Assembly: GCA_949825045.1 (NCBI GenBank)
Contig: OX463813.1
Span: 27,448,001-27,512,000 of the forward strand
DNA: 64,000 nt
Origin: Argyresthia goedartella
Taxonomy: Eukaryota > Arthropoda > Insecta > Lepidoptera > Argyresthiidae
Reading direction: 5' to 3'
Shown in pieces: positions 32,651 to 45,530 of the stretch. A model generated the notes under the pieces. The model did not search any database and was not told where the DNA came from. It saw only the letters and a list, made by a program, of their open reading frames with translations. The first letter of the stretch is position 1. Each line of letters begins with the position of its first letter. The position numbers were made by a program, and so were the translations under genes.

Positions 32651-34080
32651 TGTCATTATTAATACACTGCTCAATAGAAGCAGGCGTTTCATTAGTCAAA
32701 AACTTGACTGAGTTTGTGTAAATGAATCGGATTAATTCAAATTTCTCTATTTCATTTATTTCTGTGCATCAAAGAAATTATGAATTATGAGGAAAATTAT
32801 AGCCCTTTTTCACTTTTCGGAGCTAATATCTACTAATCATAAGCCCTAGCGGTACACCCTGGAGTAATAAGGTAAAAGATAAATAAATAAATGTAGTCCA
32901 CTACTGCACGAAATATTATATAAAATGCATATTAAAATATTGAGAGTTTTTTTTACATATATTTTTTAAACCTGTTCAATGTGCACTTTATCAAGACTCA
33001 GTAAAAGACTCAGCTACTAATCAAGTAAAATGACAACCTTAGAACACTCCGACCTGTGCATCTTGCAGAATATCCGAAAAATCAAGTCTCGCGAAACAAG
33101 TTTTGATCTAAATTGCCACATCCATAATTAATTTGTAGTCAATATTTCATGTCCGGGATTCCGTTAAAAACTGTAATTAGGTAGGTATAATTATGTATAC
33201 AGTGAGTAGATAGTTTTGCGGTTTCGTCCCGTTAGATAGCGTTCATGTTTCACCTATGCTTCATTTCATGACGTATCTTGTATACATCATGTATTGACTT
33301 GTGACATTTAAGCATGGTGAGGTCGGTTGTCTATTTATTTACGAGATGACAATAGTTTTATCGTATAAAATACGAATAGTGCCGCTTTAATACTAACTGA
33401 GCCACTAGCTGCTTAAGACCCCATGGTTCAGTAGGTAGCAAAACAATTTATTCGGTTATTAGGTGTCTGTGTTTCGGTTAGGTTATTTATGTTCGGCGGT
33501 CATCCGCAAAATGTTGACCGCCAAAACGTCATACCAAAGTAGGTATATCAGACCCACGATAAACATTGTGTTAACCCAATATTAAAGACTTGTAAACCCA
33601 CGAATTGGCCGCGGTGTTCTATTATGTGCACGGTGCACTCTGGCAACTCTGGCCGAGATAAAACGTAACCAATAAACGATTGAAAATAAATATTAAATTA
33701 AGTGTTCAAAAGTGCACTCCCATCCCAGAAAATTAATGGAAACAACCCAGCATAACCTCTAACAGTGAGTTACCTGAAAAAATCACTTTGTCCAGGCGTA
33801 AATTGGCTTTAATCTGGAAAGAACATTCACGCACGAGATACACATCTATATATATGCCAATCCAAAAGGACAAATGGGTCTCACATAATTAAAAAAACAC
33901 AGAAATCGCACATAACATTGGCCCTAACAACTAAATAACAACAGCTGATTGGACACTGTGTTGACATTTGTGTAACCCCGTACCAACATAACGGATCTAA
34001 AGAATTGCCACAACAAAATATTCACCACTCAATAACCAATACTGATAACGGCGACATCTCACGGCGAATAGGAGAAGCAT
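32651..34080. other. Intergenic DNA between LINE-3 and LINE-4
   Basis: No gene is seen. A hairpin GGCGGTCA (33495-33502) / TGACCGCC (33514-33521) is present. The right end may hold the leader of LINE-4. Confidence 0.45.
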
Positions 34081-34182
34081 ATTGACCAGCGACATCTGCC
34101 GGAGAGTAGTTAAAAGAGATTGCTGTCTACATTGCAGCAGAGGAAACGACTCTTAGGGATAGCAGAGCGATCATACCGCAAG

Positions 34183-35564
34183 ATGGCGTTGCGATCCAGA
34201 AAATGTGACATTACAGATAGGCAATTTATTGCTACGTCACCAGCAGTACAGAGCGACTACGACGTTGTCGCAGAGACACGACCGAACAGTGGTTCAAAAA
34301 TCAGAAATATGGAAAATAATGTAACAATAAGAAAACGTAACAATATGATGAATACCTCGCTAGATGAACATATTTTGCACTCACTGGATTCGACACCAAA
34401 TTCAATAAAGGTATCGAGTCTGCCAGATCTTTCCTCCTGCGCACAAAACCAAGAAGTAGAAGAACTTAAAATTATTATAGACAATCTTCAGAGAGAGCTG
34501 AAAAGCGCACACCAAGAAATAGAAATATTATTAGAGGATAACCATGTAGCCAGAAATAAACTACAGGAACAGGAGAAGAAAATCGATTTATTGAAAAAAA
34601 TACAGCCAGGTGCTACATTTTCATCTATCAAGAAAAAACCGACAGTTCTTCTTCTTCTCGAAAACGACGCATTTGAGCGAAACGCATTGAAATGTCTGAG
34701 GATGGAAATAAATCCCTAACGCACACACTTGACCGGGATAACACGCAACCCAAAGATGTTGTCAATATATTGACACCTATTATACCAAAGGGCTTCAAAA
34801 GTAACCTGCGTTCTGAAGAAAACGACAACGAAGGAGACCAACCAGAAACCACAGACGAACTGCCTAAAACACAAGATGTCATCGGAGAAGAAGAGGCAAA
34901 AGAAAGAATCATACACAAGCTTGCAAGAAATGAAGAAAACAGGAAACACAAAAACATACATATATATGGTGGTAAGCAATGTATAGGTCTTGCCACAGAC
35001 CTAATCAATAGAAGAGATATTTCGGAGGAGTACCAAATTAAGTCTTTCATCAAACCGTTTGCTCCAGCTGAAAATATCGTAGACGTAATTGATACAAAGA
35101 TGATGACGGAAGAAGACATAGTAATTCTCTCCCATGGACAACATGACGAAAACCCGACTAAGTTAAGTGTGGAGCTTAGCGCTATCCTTAAGACCCTAGA
35201 CAAGATTAAAGTGAGAGTTATAGTACTTGGCATAGCAGTGAGTCAATATTTAAATGAAAGTAAGCTAAACCAACGTCTTAAGCTAATAAGCAACAATTTT
35301 AGTAGATGTACCTTTATAGAATCATTAAAAAAATTGCCGAAATCGATCTTAAATCAGGTAATATGCAACAATATCTGTGATTATTTAAGAAGGTTAGAGA
35401 ACAAGAGTGTCAACAAAACCCAATATAACGAAAAGATGCGGAAAATGCTAAATACTAGTTGTAAATTAAGGAAAGGTACAATCCCCTATTACTTTGATGC
35501 AATGCAAAGCAAGACTGACAATAAAACCTCGAAATCGTCCTCAAAAAAGTTTTTTCGAGAATAA
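34183..35564 (+). pseudogene. LINE-4 ORF1: coiled coil plus esterase-like domain
   Basis: The likely start is ATG 34183 (MALRSRKCDI). The first part runs to 34719 and ends in a coiled coil (VEELKIIIDNLQRELKSAHQ onwards). The frame is then lost at a TTC repeat near 34645-34660, with a TGA at 34674-34676 in the receiving frame, and coding resumes from 34692. The second part has HIYGGKQCIGLATDLI, VILSHGQHDENPTKL and VIVLGIAVSQYLN. The spacing recalls the SGNH/esterase domain of CR1- and L2-type ORF1 proteins. No CCHC knuckles are present. ORF1p would bind element RNA; the esterase call is tentative. Confidence 0.55.
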
Positions 35565-38437
35565 GCCAGAAATAAAATTATTGCATCAAAACATGGAAGG
35601 ATTTAAAAGCAAAAAAGATAGCCTACAGATAGCATTGCATGAACTTCAAGAAACAGGTAACTATATTGACCTAATCTGCTTATCAGAAATCTTTATAAAG
35701 CGTGGATGCGAAAACAATATTCAAATTAAAGGGTTTAAATTAGATGCTTCGTACTGCCGGACAGACAAAAACCGTGGAGGTGTCTGTATTCTTAGTAGGA
35801 ACTATATCGATACCTTTGATTTAAAAATGGTAGGAGAATTGTCAATCCCACTCATCTTTGAATGCTGCGGAGTTGAAATTCCAGAATATGAATGCATAAT
35901 AGTATGTCTATACACCGTACCAAATCCTGACAAGCAAGCGTTTCTAGATAGATTAGATCTACTCTTATATAAGCTGCGTCATAAAATAAAAAACAGGAGA
36001 GTTATCATAGCAGGTGACTACAATATAAATACACTGAAAGATACCCCCGGGGCAAGACAACTAAAAAGTATTTTAGAAAACCACGGACTTAAATTACATA
36101 TTCATACCCCAACTAGAATAAATACATGCATCGACAACATTGCTAGCAACATTAACGAGGCCCAAGGAAGAGCGCACCGTTTAGGAATCTCAGACCATGA
36201 TACGGCACAAGTCCTTACCTTCACAGTAACAAAGAAGAAACTACCCCCAAAGCAGTGGTTAACGCTTAAAAGAGATTACAGCCAGGAGAACATTAATAAA
36301 TTCAAGGAGTGCCTTCAAAGTCTCTCATGGACTGTATACAATGCACAAAATTTTAAAGAAAGTTTCTCAGTATTCCATGAGCTTATAACAATGTTCTACA
36401 AACTCTGCTTTCCTATATACAAGTTGCGAAATAAAAGTAATTGTAACGGTAAACTGAAATGGCTGACTAAAGGACTAAAAATATCATGTGTGACAAAAAG
36501 AAACCTGAGATTTGAATATTATAGGAATAAGACAAATACAAACAAATCAAAATATACAAGGTACAGTAAAGCTCTTCGTAAATGTATTCAGTGGTCACAA
36601 AAAAATCACAACAGTAACTTCGTTCGTAACTCAAAAAATACATGCAAAGCCGCATGGCAGTTAATAAAATCTGAAGACCACAATTACCAACAAAATAGAG
36701 AAATACAAAAAATTTAAATTAATGACAATATAATTAACAATTCGAATGACATTGCCGAAGCTTTTAATAATTACTTTATTGACATAATAACAAATTCAAA
36801 TACAATTTCAAATCACCAAAATAATTCGATATCAAACATTAATAATCAAAATTCAACCATATTTCTGACCCCATGCGATGAAAGTGAAGCACTAAAGACC
36901 ATAAGATCTTTAAACAACACAACTGCAACAGGATTTGATGAAATTGACACAAAAATTCTAAAATGTACCACAACTGAATTAACACCAGTATTAACTTTTT
37001 TGGCAAACCAATCACTTGTAGAAGGAGAATTTCCAACTGAACTTAAAATATCAGTAGTTAAACCTATATTTAAAAAAGATGACAAGGAAAATATGAGCAA
37101 ATATAGACCTGTGAACACTTGTACCAATATTATCAAAATTTTTCGAAAAGATATTCTTTACTGTCTAGTAATATACCGGCTTTATATCTAAACACAGGAT
37201 TATAAAAAGGGAACAAAATGGCTTCCAGAAAGGTAAGTCAACAACAATAGCCTGTTTCAATATGGTAAAAACATTGGCGGAGAGTATTGACTCCAAGATT
37301 CCCACCCTAACCGTCTTTTTTGATATGACGAAAGCGTTTGATTACGTTCACCACGATATATTGTTAGCAAAGTGTGAGAAATATGGTATCCGCGGGCCAG
37401 CATATAACTGGATTGAGTCATACTTAAAGGGACGCACACAACTAGTGGAAATCAACAAATTAAACAAAGAATTCACAATGGAAACATCACAATCAAAACT
37501 GAGAGAAAATAGATTCGGCGTGCCGCAAGGAAGCATCTTGGGACCACTTCTGTTCCTCCTTTATATCAACGACCTCCCAGATGTAACAGAACACCAATGT
37601 ACCCTATATGCTGACGACATCTCTATAATAATTAAATACAATAATACAATAAATTTTGAAAATGACGTAAATAATACAATAAAAAAAATAGTCAACTGGT
37701 TGCAAATAAATAATCTCCGTGTAAATATTGACAAAACGACATACATGACATTTTATAATAGAATTAAGCCTGACATAAACGTGACCGTCCAATATAATAA
37801 TTCAGAAATAAATGAATCCAAAGAGATGAAATTTTTAGGTATAACACTTGACTCACAATTGTCATGGAAAGCGCATTTAACAAATATAATCAAAAAAATC
37901 AATAAATTTGTGTTTGTCCTTTATAGACTGGTAAAGGTGGCGGGACACGAAACGGCAATGTTAGCTTACCATGGGTATGTCGTCTCTGCCTTACGCTACG
38001 GTATAGTTGTGTGGGGAAATGCAGTGGAAATCGACAATCTATTTCTTATACAGAAGAAATGTGTACGAGCAATATGTGGAATGAGTCCTGTAGAGTCCTG
38101 TAGACCACTGTTTAAGAAACTTAATCTCCTTACCCTAACCGGAATTTATATCTTTGAAATCTGTGTATTTGTTCGGCAAAATATGGACATATTTATTAAA
38201 AAGTCAACATCATGTTATTTCAACAGCAGGTTTCCCAATAGGCTGACATTCCCAAAATCGCATACAGTACTGCTGCAGCGAAACTGCTACTGGATGGCGA
38301 TATTTTTTTTTAACTCGATACCAAAAGAACTACAGGATATGCCATTTGAAATATTTAAACATAAGCTCAGAAAATGGCTCATAAGTAAATGCTTCTATAA
38401 TATTAAGGTATTTCTAGACTGTACGGCTCGGTTTTAA
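35497..38437 (+). pseudogene. LINE-4 ORF2: AP endonuclease and reverse transcriptase
   Basis: Endonuclease: IKLLHQNMEGFKSKK, CLSEIF, NRGGVCILS, IIAGDYNINTLK, TCIDNIASN and ISDHDTAQV, with catalytic positions kept. A TAA at 36715-36717 interrupts, but the same frame continues to about 37150 (ANQSLVEGEFPTELKISVVK, then SKYRPVNTC). There a frameshift moves coding to the frame with NGFQKGKSTTIACF, FDMTKAFDYVHHDIL, FGVPQGSILGPLLF, catalytic YADD (TLYADDISII) and MKFLGITLDSQLSWKAHL. It ends at 38437 (FLDCTARF). The catalytic core is intact; only one stop and one shift separate it from an open frame. Confidence 0.88.
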
Positions 38438-38520
38438 ACAGATATAAGATGACATGGAGTGACATACTAACAAATTGTATTAATCAGTCAGTATCTTATA
38501 TTATATATTTTCATGACATT

Positions 38521-39420
38521 ATACTAATTCATTCGATAGGTGTGTATATTGTTTAGAAATAATATTTGCTTGCCACTGCGTGGCGAAATATGCTGCACGT
38601 ATTACCATTTGTAACATCTTCATGACCATATTTTTCGCAAATAAACGAACGAATTTGAATTTATAAATAAATAAGTGTATGTAAAAAATATATTTTCTTT
38701 TCTTATAGGCCCAATCTTCTACGGTATGTATGTAATGATTCCTTTCTAAAGTATATTCATTCTTTATTTTGTCGCGCAAAATATTTATGGCAGGGTGACA
38801 GATAATAATCAAATTATAATATTTAAATAACTTTGTATGGCCACGGTAGACACAGGACTACGTAATTTACTTTTTATCACACCTGCTCTGAAAATACATA
38901 CTAATTATACCAATTAGAGGGAAGAAACGCCTTTATCCCGCCCTTCAAATCCTTTCATCCCAAGGTATGGAAGTTTGTATGAAAATCCTTCCGACCCAAG
39001 GGTGGGTAGTATGTATGAAATTCCATTACATACCCGGTTTTTTTTTTTTATTTGTCAGCAGTCATACTGCAAAGAGACTTTAACTGTCTACTAATTAAAT
39101 TTCAAGTAAATTGTTACTGGCCACATACAGTTTTTTTTTACCAGTTACCAACCTCCTTGGTGCATACAGAAAATTAAAAACGAAATTATTTTTGTATATA
39201 AAACGCGCGGAATCACGGAAGAAGTGGCTGCATGACCTTATGATCTTAGCCTACTCCAGAAACGGGCGAATAAAAAAAGGAAAAGCCCGCGCATTTTCGC
39301 AAAAACTTCGATTGATTTAGCATTTATCTTTGTGTTTTTTGTAAAATATGGATGCATTTATGTCTATAATTTTCCTCGTAGGTGTAATAAAAAGCACTAT
39401 ACATACCTCAGGATAAAGTA
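38521..39420. other. AT-rich intergenic DNA
   Basis: No gene is seen. A poly-T run sits at about 39042-39050. Two lookalike stretches with CCAAGG and TTGTATGAAA / ATGTATGAAA lie at 38940-39025, a small imperfect direct repeat. Confidence 0.4.
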
Positions 39421-39494
39421 CAGTTCCATACCTCAAATGGTTTGCGCCCCTCGCAAGCTCGTGGCGCAAATGCCATAATCTCAGTATGGAACTG
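39421..39494. repeat. Fold-back repeat with nested arms
   Basis: Outer arms CAGTTCCATAC (39421-39431) / GTATGGAACTG (39484-39494) enclose inner arms TTTGCGCC (39441-39448) / GGCGCAAA (39463-39470). The loop CTCGCAAGCTCGT is GC-rich. It looks like a known type of dispersed lepidopteran fold-back motif; only one copy lies in the window. Confidence 0.65.
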
Positions 39495-39949
39495 TCACTT
39501 TCTTCCCTCTGAAGTAATGTACTATTTTAATCTGATAAATAGCCTCTCACTTTTGTGAACTGGATACTGAAATTTGCTTTAATATTATAGTCTCGAGAAT
39601 GGTTCGTTCTATCTCCCATTTCTTTACACATCTTGTCTCTCCTCTTTAATCATAAAACTAGCGAAATGCTTATTGGTTTTTTGCCAAAGATTAGGGTTGG
39701 GTCTTATATAGGACACATTGAAATTTGAAGATTGGAGTACTTAGGTGGTTAGGTAGGGTCCTTAACTATCCTCTGATACCATTTTCTGATTTAGGAAACA
39801 TCATTTTAGCACTTTAATTATATAATATTTTTACGCGATTTTTACAACTTGGCCAATCTCGGATCGACAAATGTCATACACAAAAGCTCCAACGTTGGAT
39901 ATTGGTACATGATTTTAGTACAAATTACAAGATTTTGTTGTAATGGTTA

Positions 39950-40230
39950 AAATATCAGGGCAAAACACTGCGGTAGCTTAGGTAAAGGGTAAAGGGGGTG
40001 AGCGAAGCGAAGCCCCCTTTATCATTCGTGTTAGGTTGAACATGTAAGAACAACAAAAAATACTTAAAACATGAACTTAAGTACACAAAATTTTGGTGTT
40101 TGGTGTTTGGAAGTTTGGTGATCATTTAACCAAAAACAATTTGGTGGACATTCTTCCATTCTGGCAGTCATTTAGAATTTATTGGTAGTAAAATAGGTGC
40201 GTTTTTGGTAATCGTTTAAACATAAGCCCG
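39950..40230 (+). repeat. Dispersed ~270-bp repeat, copy 1 (GGTGATCATTT family)
   Basis: It starts AATATCAGGGCAAAACACTG and contains a strong hairpin, AAAGGGGG / CCCCCTTT, near 39985-40022. It ends GTGCGTTTTTGGTAATCG, then TTTAAACATAAGCC. A second copy is at 53140-53407. It is non-coding and of unassigned class. Confidence 0.8.
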
Positions 40231-40404
40231 AATTGGTAGCTATCCTCCTACTCTGACCCCTTACTCCTGGCAACCCCCCTTCCAATCCCTCTTCCCTTCC
40301 AACTCCCCATAAAAATGCAAAAAAAGTAGTCATTTTGTTCAATCTTTGGACCTCCATAAGATAAAAACTAATGGTTTCCTAAAAGGGGGGGTAGGTAGGG
40401 GAAT

Positions 40405-40427
40405 CCCCCCCCCCCCCCCCCCCCCCC
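40405..40427. repeat. 23-base poly-C run
   Basis: An uninterrupted C tract follows GGGAAT. Such runs are unstable and often mis-sized in assemblies. Confidence 0.95.
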
Positions 40428-41055
40428 AATTTAATGTGTCTTATACAAGTACTTACCCTAAGATTATTTTAATAAGTTATTTTAACATAAAAATAAATAT
40501 AAATATGCAGGCAATTGCTTTTGGTCCCACACTAGGATTCCCTGTGTCATGGGAACCACAAATAGCGACATCACATAATTTAATAAACATCCTAACAATA
40601 AAAACTTAAACATCAAATATGGCACTAACTTTGGCACTAATGAGTCTCTTGGTTAACTGATTTTAGTAACTAAATAATAGAGATCAATAATTCGTTTATT
40701 TATTTATTTATGTTACACATTTTATTTGCATGCAATATTTTATAGTTTCTACCCGCGACAACATTTTCTGGTCAATCTGGAGTGGTGAGATCGTTCATAA
40801 TATAATAATGTTTTAATTTGAAGAAGTATTTCTTATTATATGTGTATTTTTTTTTACATAAATATTTGCATACAGGCACATACATTGGAAAAAAAAGGAA
40901 CGGCCTTCTAGATTATGTAACCACCATTTACATTACCTAGATATAATAATACTTATGGAATCAGAACATAGATGTACTTTTTGCGAGATATGGTCAACAA
41001 ACTTCCAAACGATCTTCAACATTTACATTTAAGTAGCGATAGCAATGAGTTTTCT
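40428..41055. other. AT-rich intergenic DNA
   Basis: I see no gene and no nameable repeat apart from a short TTTA repeat near 40690-40710. Confidence 0.45.
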
Positions 41056-41135
41056 GTACCCCCAGTCGGGGAACAAACCCAGGACTTCTCGCATGGTAGG
41101 CAGAGCCATAACCGTTGCGCCACAGAGGTCATCGT
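41056..41135 (-). mobile_element. tRNA-derived SINE, family 2, head only
   Basis: On the minus strand CTCTGTGGCGCAACGG carries the A box (41112-41122 on plus as CCGTTGCGCCA), and GGGTTTGTTCCC is a decayed B box (41068-41079). It matches the head at 45304. The SINE body is absent. Confidence 0.7.
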
Positions 41136-42602
41136 ATAAGGTTATTGGGTGTATCATTCCTAATATCTGGTAACAATTTGTATATGTGATCCAATAACAT
41201 AAATTGTCTTCCTTAGACCCGATAGATAGAAAGGGAGAGTACTTACCTCAACCCAAATAGGCCTAAATACGCCTAAAATTTGCATAAATAAAACTAAACT
41301 GTCTAGCATTTCGCTACAACACATATTCATTTGACACAGGAAAATAAGGAATCTGTACCGAGCGAGAGCCCAGTGTATATGTAATAACCTAAAATAAAAA
41401 TAAAACAAAAATAAATATAATAACAAAATTAAATTAGGATAATCTTTCTATAATATTAACAAATCAAAAATGTACTGTGCGCGCCAAGTCTATTTGTCTC
41501 TTGCCATCGCTCAGAGTCAGATAAGTTAGGTGCGGGCTATACTATAATCTAATAGACAGATGAATAAAGAAATAACGTGATGTTTATTTAGTTTTGAAAT
41601 ATTTAGTGAAGAAATGATAAACATCGTTACGAACAAAATTTTATTTTAGCTTTCATATGTATGCACCCCCGCACGCATGCAGTCCCTTTGCGTGTGGGGT
41701 GCGGGTGAGAGCAGTGGGAGGCAACGGAACTCGAAGCGAACGGCTAGTGCTTATGTTTTAAGTAAATATTTGGATGAAATCATTTATTCGCTGAATTCGA
41801 TTCGACTGAAGTTCCTAAATGTATGAAATCTTGTCGGCATGTTTTTTTGTTATCTATGGCATGTCCATGGACGTATTCCATGGACATGCCATAGATATTT
41901 TGTATTGAACATAATCGTTGACCAGAGATTAAGGGCCTTTGCCGTACAATGTAAAAGTGGTGAATAGAGCCAACCCAGATTAATATCCTAAAGGCACAGA
42001 ACATGAACGTCGGGCTTGCCTCAAAGGGGCCGGAATATCACAGAATATCTCAATTTCATGAAAAGCCAAACCTCAGGGCGGCCATTTGTAATAAACTTAT
42101 CTTCGACAGAAAAATCTACCCAGAATCGGGTTTTTTTTCTGAGGTTGTCAAACTTTGATATGGTTAGGTACGACGTAAGTGCCTAAAGGTATTTTTTTAC
42201 GGCCTAGATTTCATATTATAGGTATATAGTTATTATTCTACGACATGCATTTGATATTATAGGTATGAAGATAAAAACCCTCGGCAGACTGCATTACACA
42301 TTACGTAATGTCTTTGTCTAAACAGGGTGACGGAAGCACACACAAGCATTCTCCAAAATGGCTAGTCACATATGAATTTGTAGTTTTCACCGTTTTGGTT
42401 AGGTACCAAAATGCCAATTAGGGCAGCATAAACAAAGCCTCCTTTGCTACCTTCATGTATATTAAATTAAACTCCACTTTGTATTGCATCAAAACCGATA
42501 AGAAATCTTTATAATTATCTACCAAAATACTGCATCCAAATATGGCACGGATCAATTCTTGCCTCAGATCGATTGCCCTTGATTTTCAATAGCGGTTTGA
42601 CT
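41136..42602. other. AT-rich intergenic DNA
   Basis: No gene is seen. A GC-rich imperfect inverted repeat (GCACCCCCGCAC / GTGTGGGGTGC) sits near 41665-41705, and a long perfect hairpin at 41851-41897 is listed separately. Confidence 0.4.
41851..41897. repeat. Perfect 21-bp hairpin, 5-base loop
   Basis: TATCTATGGCATGTCCATGG plus A (41851-41871) pairs without mismatch with 41877-41897; the loop is CGTAT. Pairing stops exactly at the next base on each side. Confidence 0.9.
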
Positions 42603-42761
42603 TGAATTGAAAGAGGTTTGTAGGAGTAAATAGATGTTTATTGTACTGAAGTTTGGATAGCAGAGCGTCTAATTATCCGCAGTATAATCTTATATAGTCT
42701 TACAAATAAGGAGTCACACACACAGTGATACATCTCTATGTCGCTATGTCCGCACACTTCA
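42603..42761 (+). repeat. Solo 159-bp LTR-like repeat
   Basis: It begins TGAATTGAAAGAGGTTTG and ends CGCACACTTCA (TG..CA). It is the same unit that occurs twice at 46020-47750. The flanks (TGACT / CCTCC) show no duplication. It looks like a solo LTR. Confidence 0.75.
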
Positions 42762-45303
42762 CCTCCCACGGAAATTTTAAAAAATACATGATTATAATTT
42801 TATTTCTAAAACTATATCTAAATATTTCATAATGCTTGTATGTACGGTTTCGTTCTATTTTTATGAAATTTAACAATTTAGAACACATGACAAGAATATC
42901 ATCAAAACATCAATCTATAAAATATTAATACAAAATTAACCACTATAAAATGAATCATTTGTGTAAAAATACCATTAAAAAAAAACTGTGTAAATCTAAC
43001 AATTTGTAAATATCCTTTTAAAAATAAATACTTTCATATAGTTTCATATAAAACAATTTTAAAAGCCAAGTCAAATAAATTGATGATCTATCACAATTTT
43101 AATTATTACAAAACATACACTTGTCTGTTATTCATTAAAAAAATATATGCAAAAGAAACGCTATAATGTTTCTTAATTTCTGAAGTATGTTTATCTATAA
43201 AGTAGACGATTACATAAAAATATCAGGTTATATACTAGTACCCATTTTCTAGACACACGAAATAATAACTAACTGTTTTAGGTGTAAGGTTGATTCAAAT
43301 TCACAATATTTACTGATTGCAATACATGTTTATATTTCTCATTCCTTCTGTATCTCTCTTTCTTTTCTCCCTTTATTTATTTATTCAATTCTTATTCCAT
43401 TAATGCAAACTACTTTATTTTTATTTTCCATAACAAGTCTACCTTCTCAAAACTCACATCACAATGTTCTTAAATATAAATCATTGGGTATATATCTTCA
43501 TTCCAAACTAACAAAATATTCTCTCTTTTCTTATACAAACGCTATCAATCAAAGTCTCTTTTTTTTCTCTTCCACTTCATATAGGTACTTTTTAGGGGTA
43601 TCCGGATCCCATGTTATTTCACATTATAGTAAGTGCACTTTTAAAGGTATTTTTATTTATTTATAGACGTCTTATGGTACTTTTATTATTATAACAATAC
43701 TTAAATACATATACTACTAGTACCTGGTTCCAGGTCTACCTGCCTGAGCCTGCTCGCGAACTTATTAGGTCATCGATATCCCACGTTCTCACAGAGGAAA
43801 CTCGTTCACGTCATGATCGAAGCGAAGGATTCGTGCCTTGTACCTTTGAGACTTTGCTGAAAATACAATGACACATCGGACTTGCCAATAGTCACGTATC
43901 CTACTAAAACATAACTTAAACACAATCCATATGAATCCTTCGAATTTTAAGACATTCCGTAAAGATTGGATGATCAGTCCAACTTTTCTCGAAAACTTAA
44001 CAAACGAAGTGTTCCCAACTAACTTGCTCTGTGGCCTAGAGTAACAATCCCGCACATGCCACACCTTCTCTCAAATTCATACTTTTTATTCCTAACGACA
44101 ACAAAAACCAACATTCCCAAATCCAAACAAAAATCAACTTTCCTATGTAATACTATCATAAAACTCAAAAATTTCAAATATGAAATAAACCTTCATAACA
44201 ACGATTAACTTTTAATTTCATTCAATTTCCATACTTTTCAACTCTCAATATCATACAAGAAGAAGTGACCATATCCGCTGGTCAGACTATAATTTTATTA
44301 ATAGACTCGATTGCAATCTGTAAAATAAAATAAACGTAAATGCAATCTTGAAACAAACTGTTGTATTAAACTAACGTAAGTGGTTCCGTCGTTAGTAATG
44401 TATTTTAAATCTGAGGTTAAACTACTTTATCTGTAAATTATTCTGAAAAACTAATGAAACATAACAATCTGAACACACAAAAAAAATAACTCAAGTTATC
44501 TTCTTTCTAAGACATACTTATTTAGCGTACTAAATATTTATTACACACATTCAACTGATTTTCATACTTACTCATACTATTAAAATTAATTTCATACTGT
44601 AATTTAAAAAATGGTTCCAAACTTTATCTCTTTATGGTACCCTAAGCTTGCTATCAATCATTCATCACCTTTTACGTATCTCCCATATAAGTCAACTGGA
44701 ACTAAAATCTTTCGCTCCATACAAGTCGAGCTGTAGTAACATGAACTTATAATAACAATTATTTTACGTCTGTAATCGAAACAAGTGTTCTACCTAATTT
44801 GGATTCTTCTGCAGTGTAGCATGTACATTTGGAGTAAATTTGAGTTATGAGGCAATTATTTAATAAAATATTAGAACGGCTATAAAACAACAAAACTTTT
44901 ATCTTCCTACTTCACATATTAAACCAAATTTTCCCATATTTCTCAAAATCGTCTCCTCCAAAAATAAACTACTATCAAAATCCTCATCCAAAATAACTCG
45001 TGTCAAACTAATTCAATTTACTTAACGGCCTTCATAAATATCTCCATTCCAAAAAAAAAAAAAACAGTTATCAAACATTTATTCATACTTCTCTTGCTAA
45101 CTGTACTGTACTACCTACTAACTTTTCATTGTATGTATTCTTCCAAATATTCTTTACTTTATGCAATCATCCTCGGAAAAAAAAAATGGTATATCTATTG
45201 ATATTGTTTTGTATCGTCAACCCTATGTCAAAAATACAAAAATCTGCCTAGCGTGATTTTAAATCGACAATTAATAAAAAATACTTACATATTACACATA
45301 ATT
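42762..45303. other. AT-rich intergenic DNA
   Basis: About 2.5 kb without a gene I can support. An open frame at 43789-44064 on the minus strand has no recognisable motif. Confidence 0.45.
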
Positions 45304-45530
45304 TGACGGCCTCTGTGGCGCAGCGGTTGTGGCTCTGCCGACCATGCGAGAGGTCCCGGGTTCGATCCCCGGCTGGGGGTAATGAAAAAAAAAAAAACAA
45401 TCCCCAGGTCTTGGATGTTTATATGTGTGTGACGTCGCTTTTTCTGGTTACCACGACACAGGGTATCCTAGTGTGGGGCCAGAAGCAATATATGTGCCTG
45501 TATATAAATGTTTATGTTTTATGTTTATAA
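45304..45530 (+). mobile_element. tRNA-derived SINE, family 2, complete
   Basis: A box TGGCGCAGCGG (45316-45326) and B box GGTTCGATCCC (45359-45369) are canonical. The head is followed by a poly-A linker, then the body GTCTTGGATGTTTATATGTG and GTGTGGGGCCAGAAGCAATA, ending at TATAAATGTTTATG. Other copies or tails lie at 41056 (minus), 46990, 48290, 48899, 56703, 58551 and 63345. Confidence 0.88.

Larger units (their letters stand above)
34081..38520 (+). mobile_element. LINE-4, nearly full-length non-LTR retrotransposon (CR1/Jockey-like)
   Basis: It has two ORFs in the order expected for a non-LTR element: ORF1 (34183-35564, one frameshift and a TGA) and an overlapping ORF2 (35497-38437: endonuclease then RT, one TAA and one frameshift). 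The 5' and 3' limits are approximate. I saw no poly-A or target duplication. Few lesions over 4.4 kb suggest a moderately young copy. Confidence 0.75.

Noticed and set aside
41056..41135. tRNA gene on the minus strand
   Set aside because: B box is decayed and the segment matches the SINE family 2 head.
45310..45385. Functional tRNA gene
   Set aside because: Head shared with several decayed copies and followed by a fixed SINE body; I could not fold a full acceptor stem by eye.
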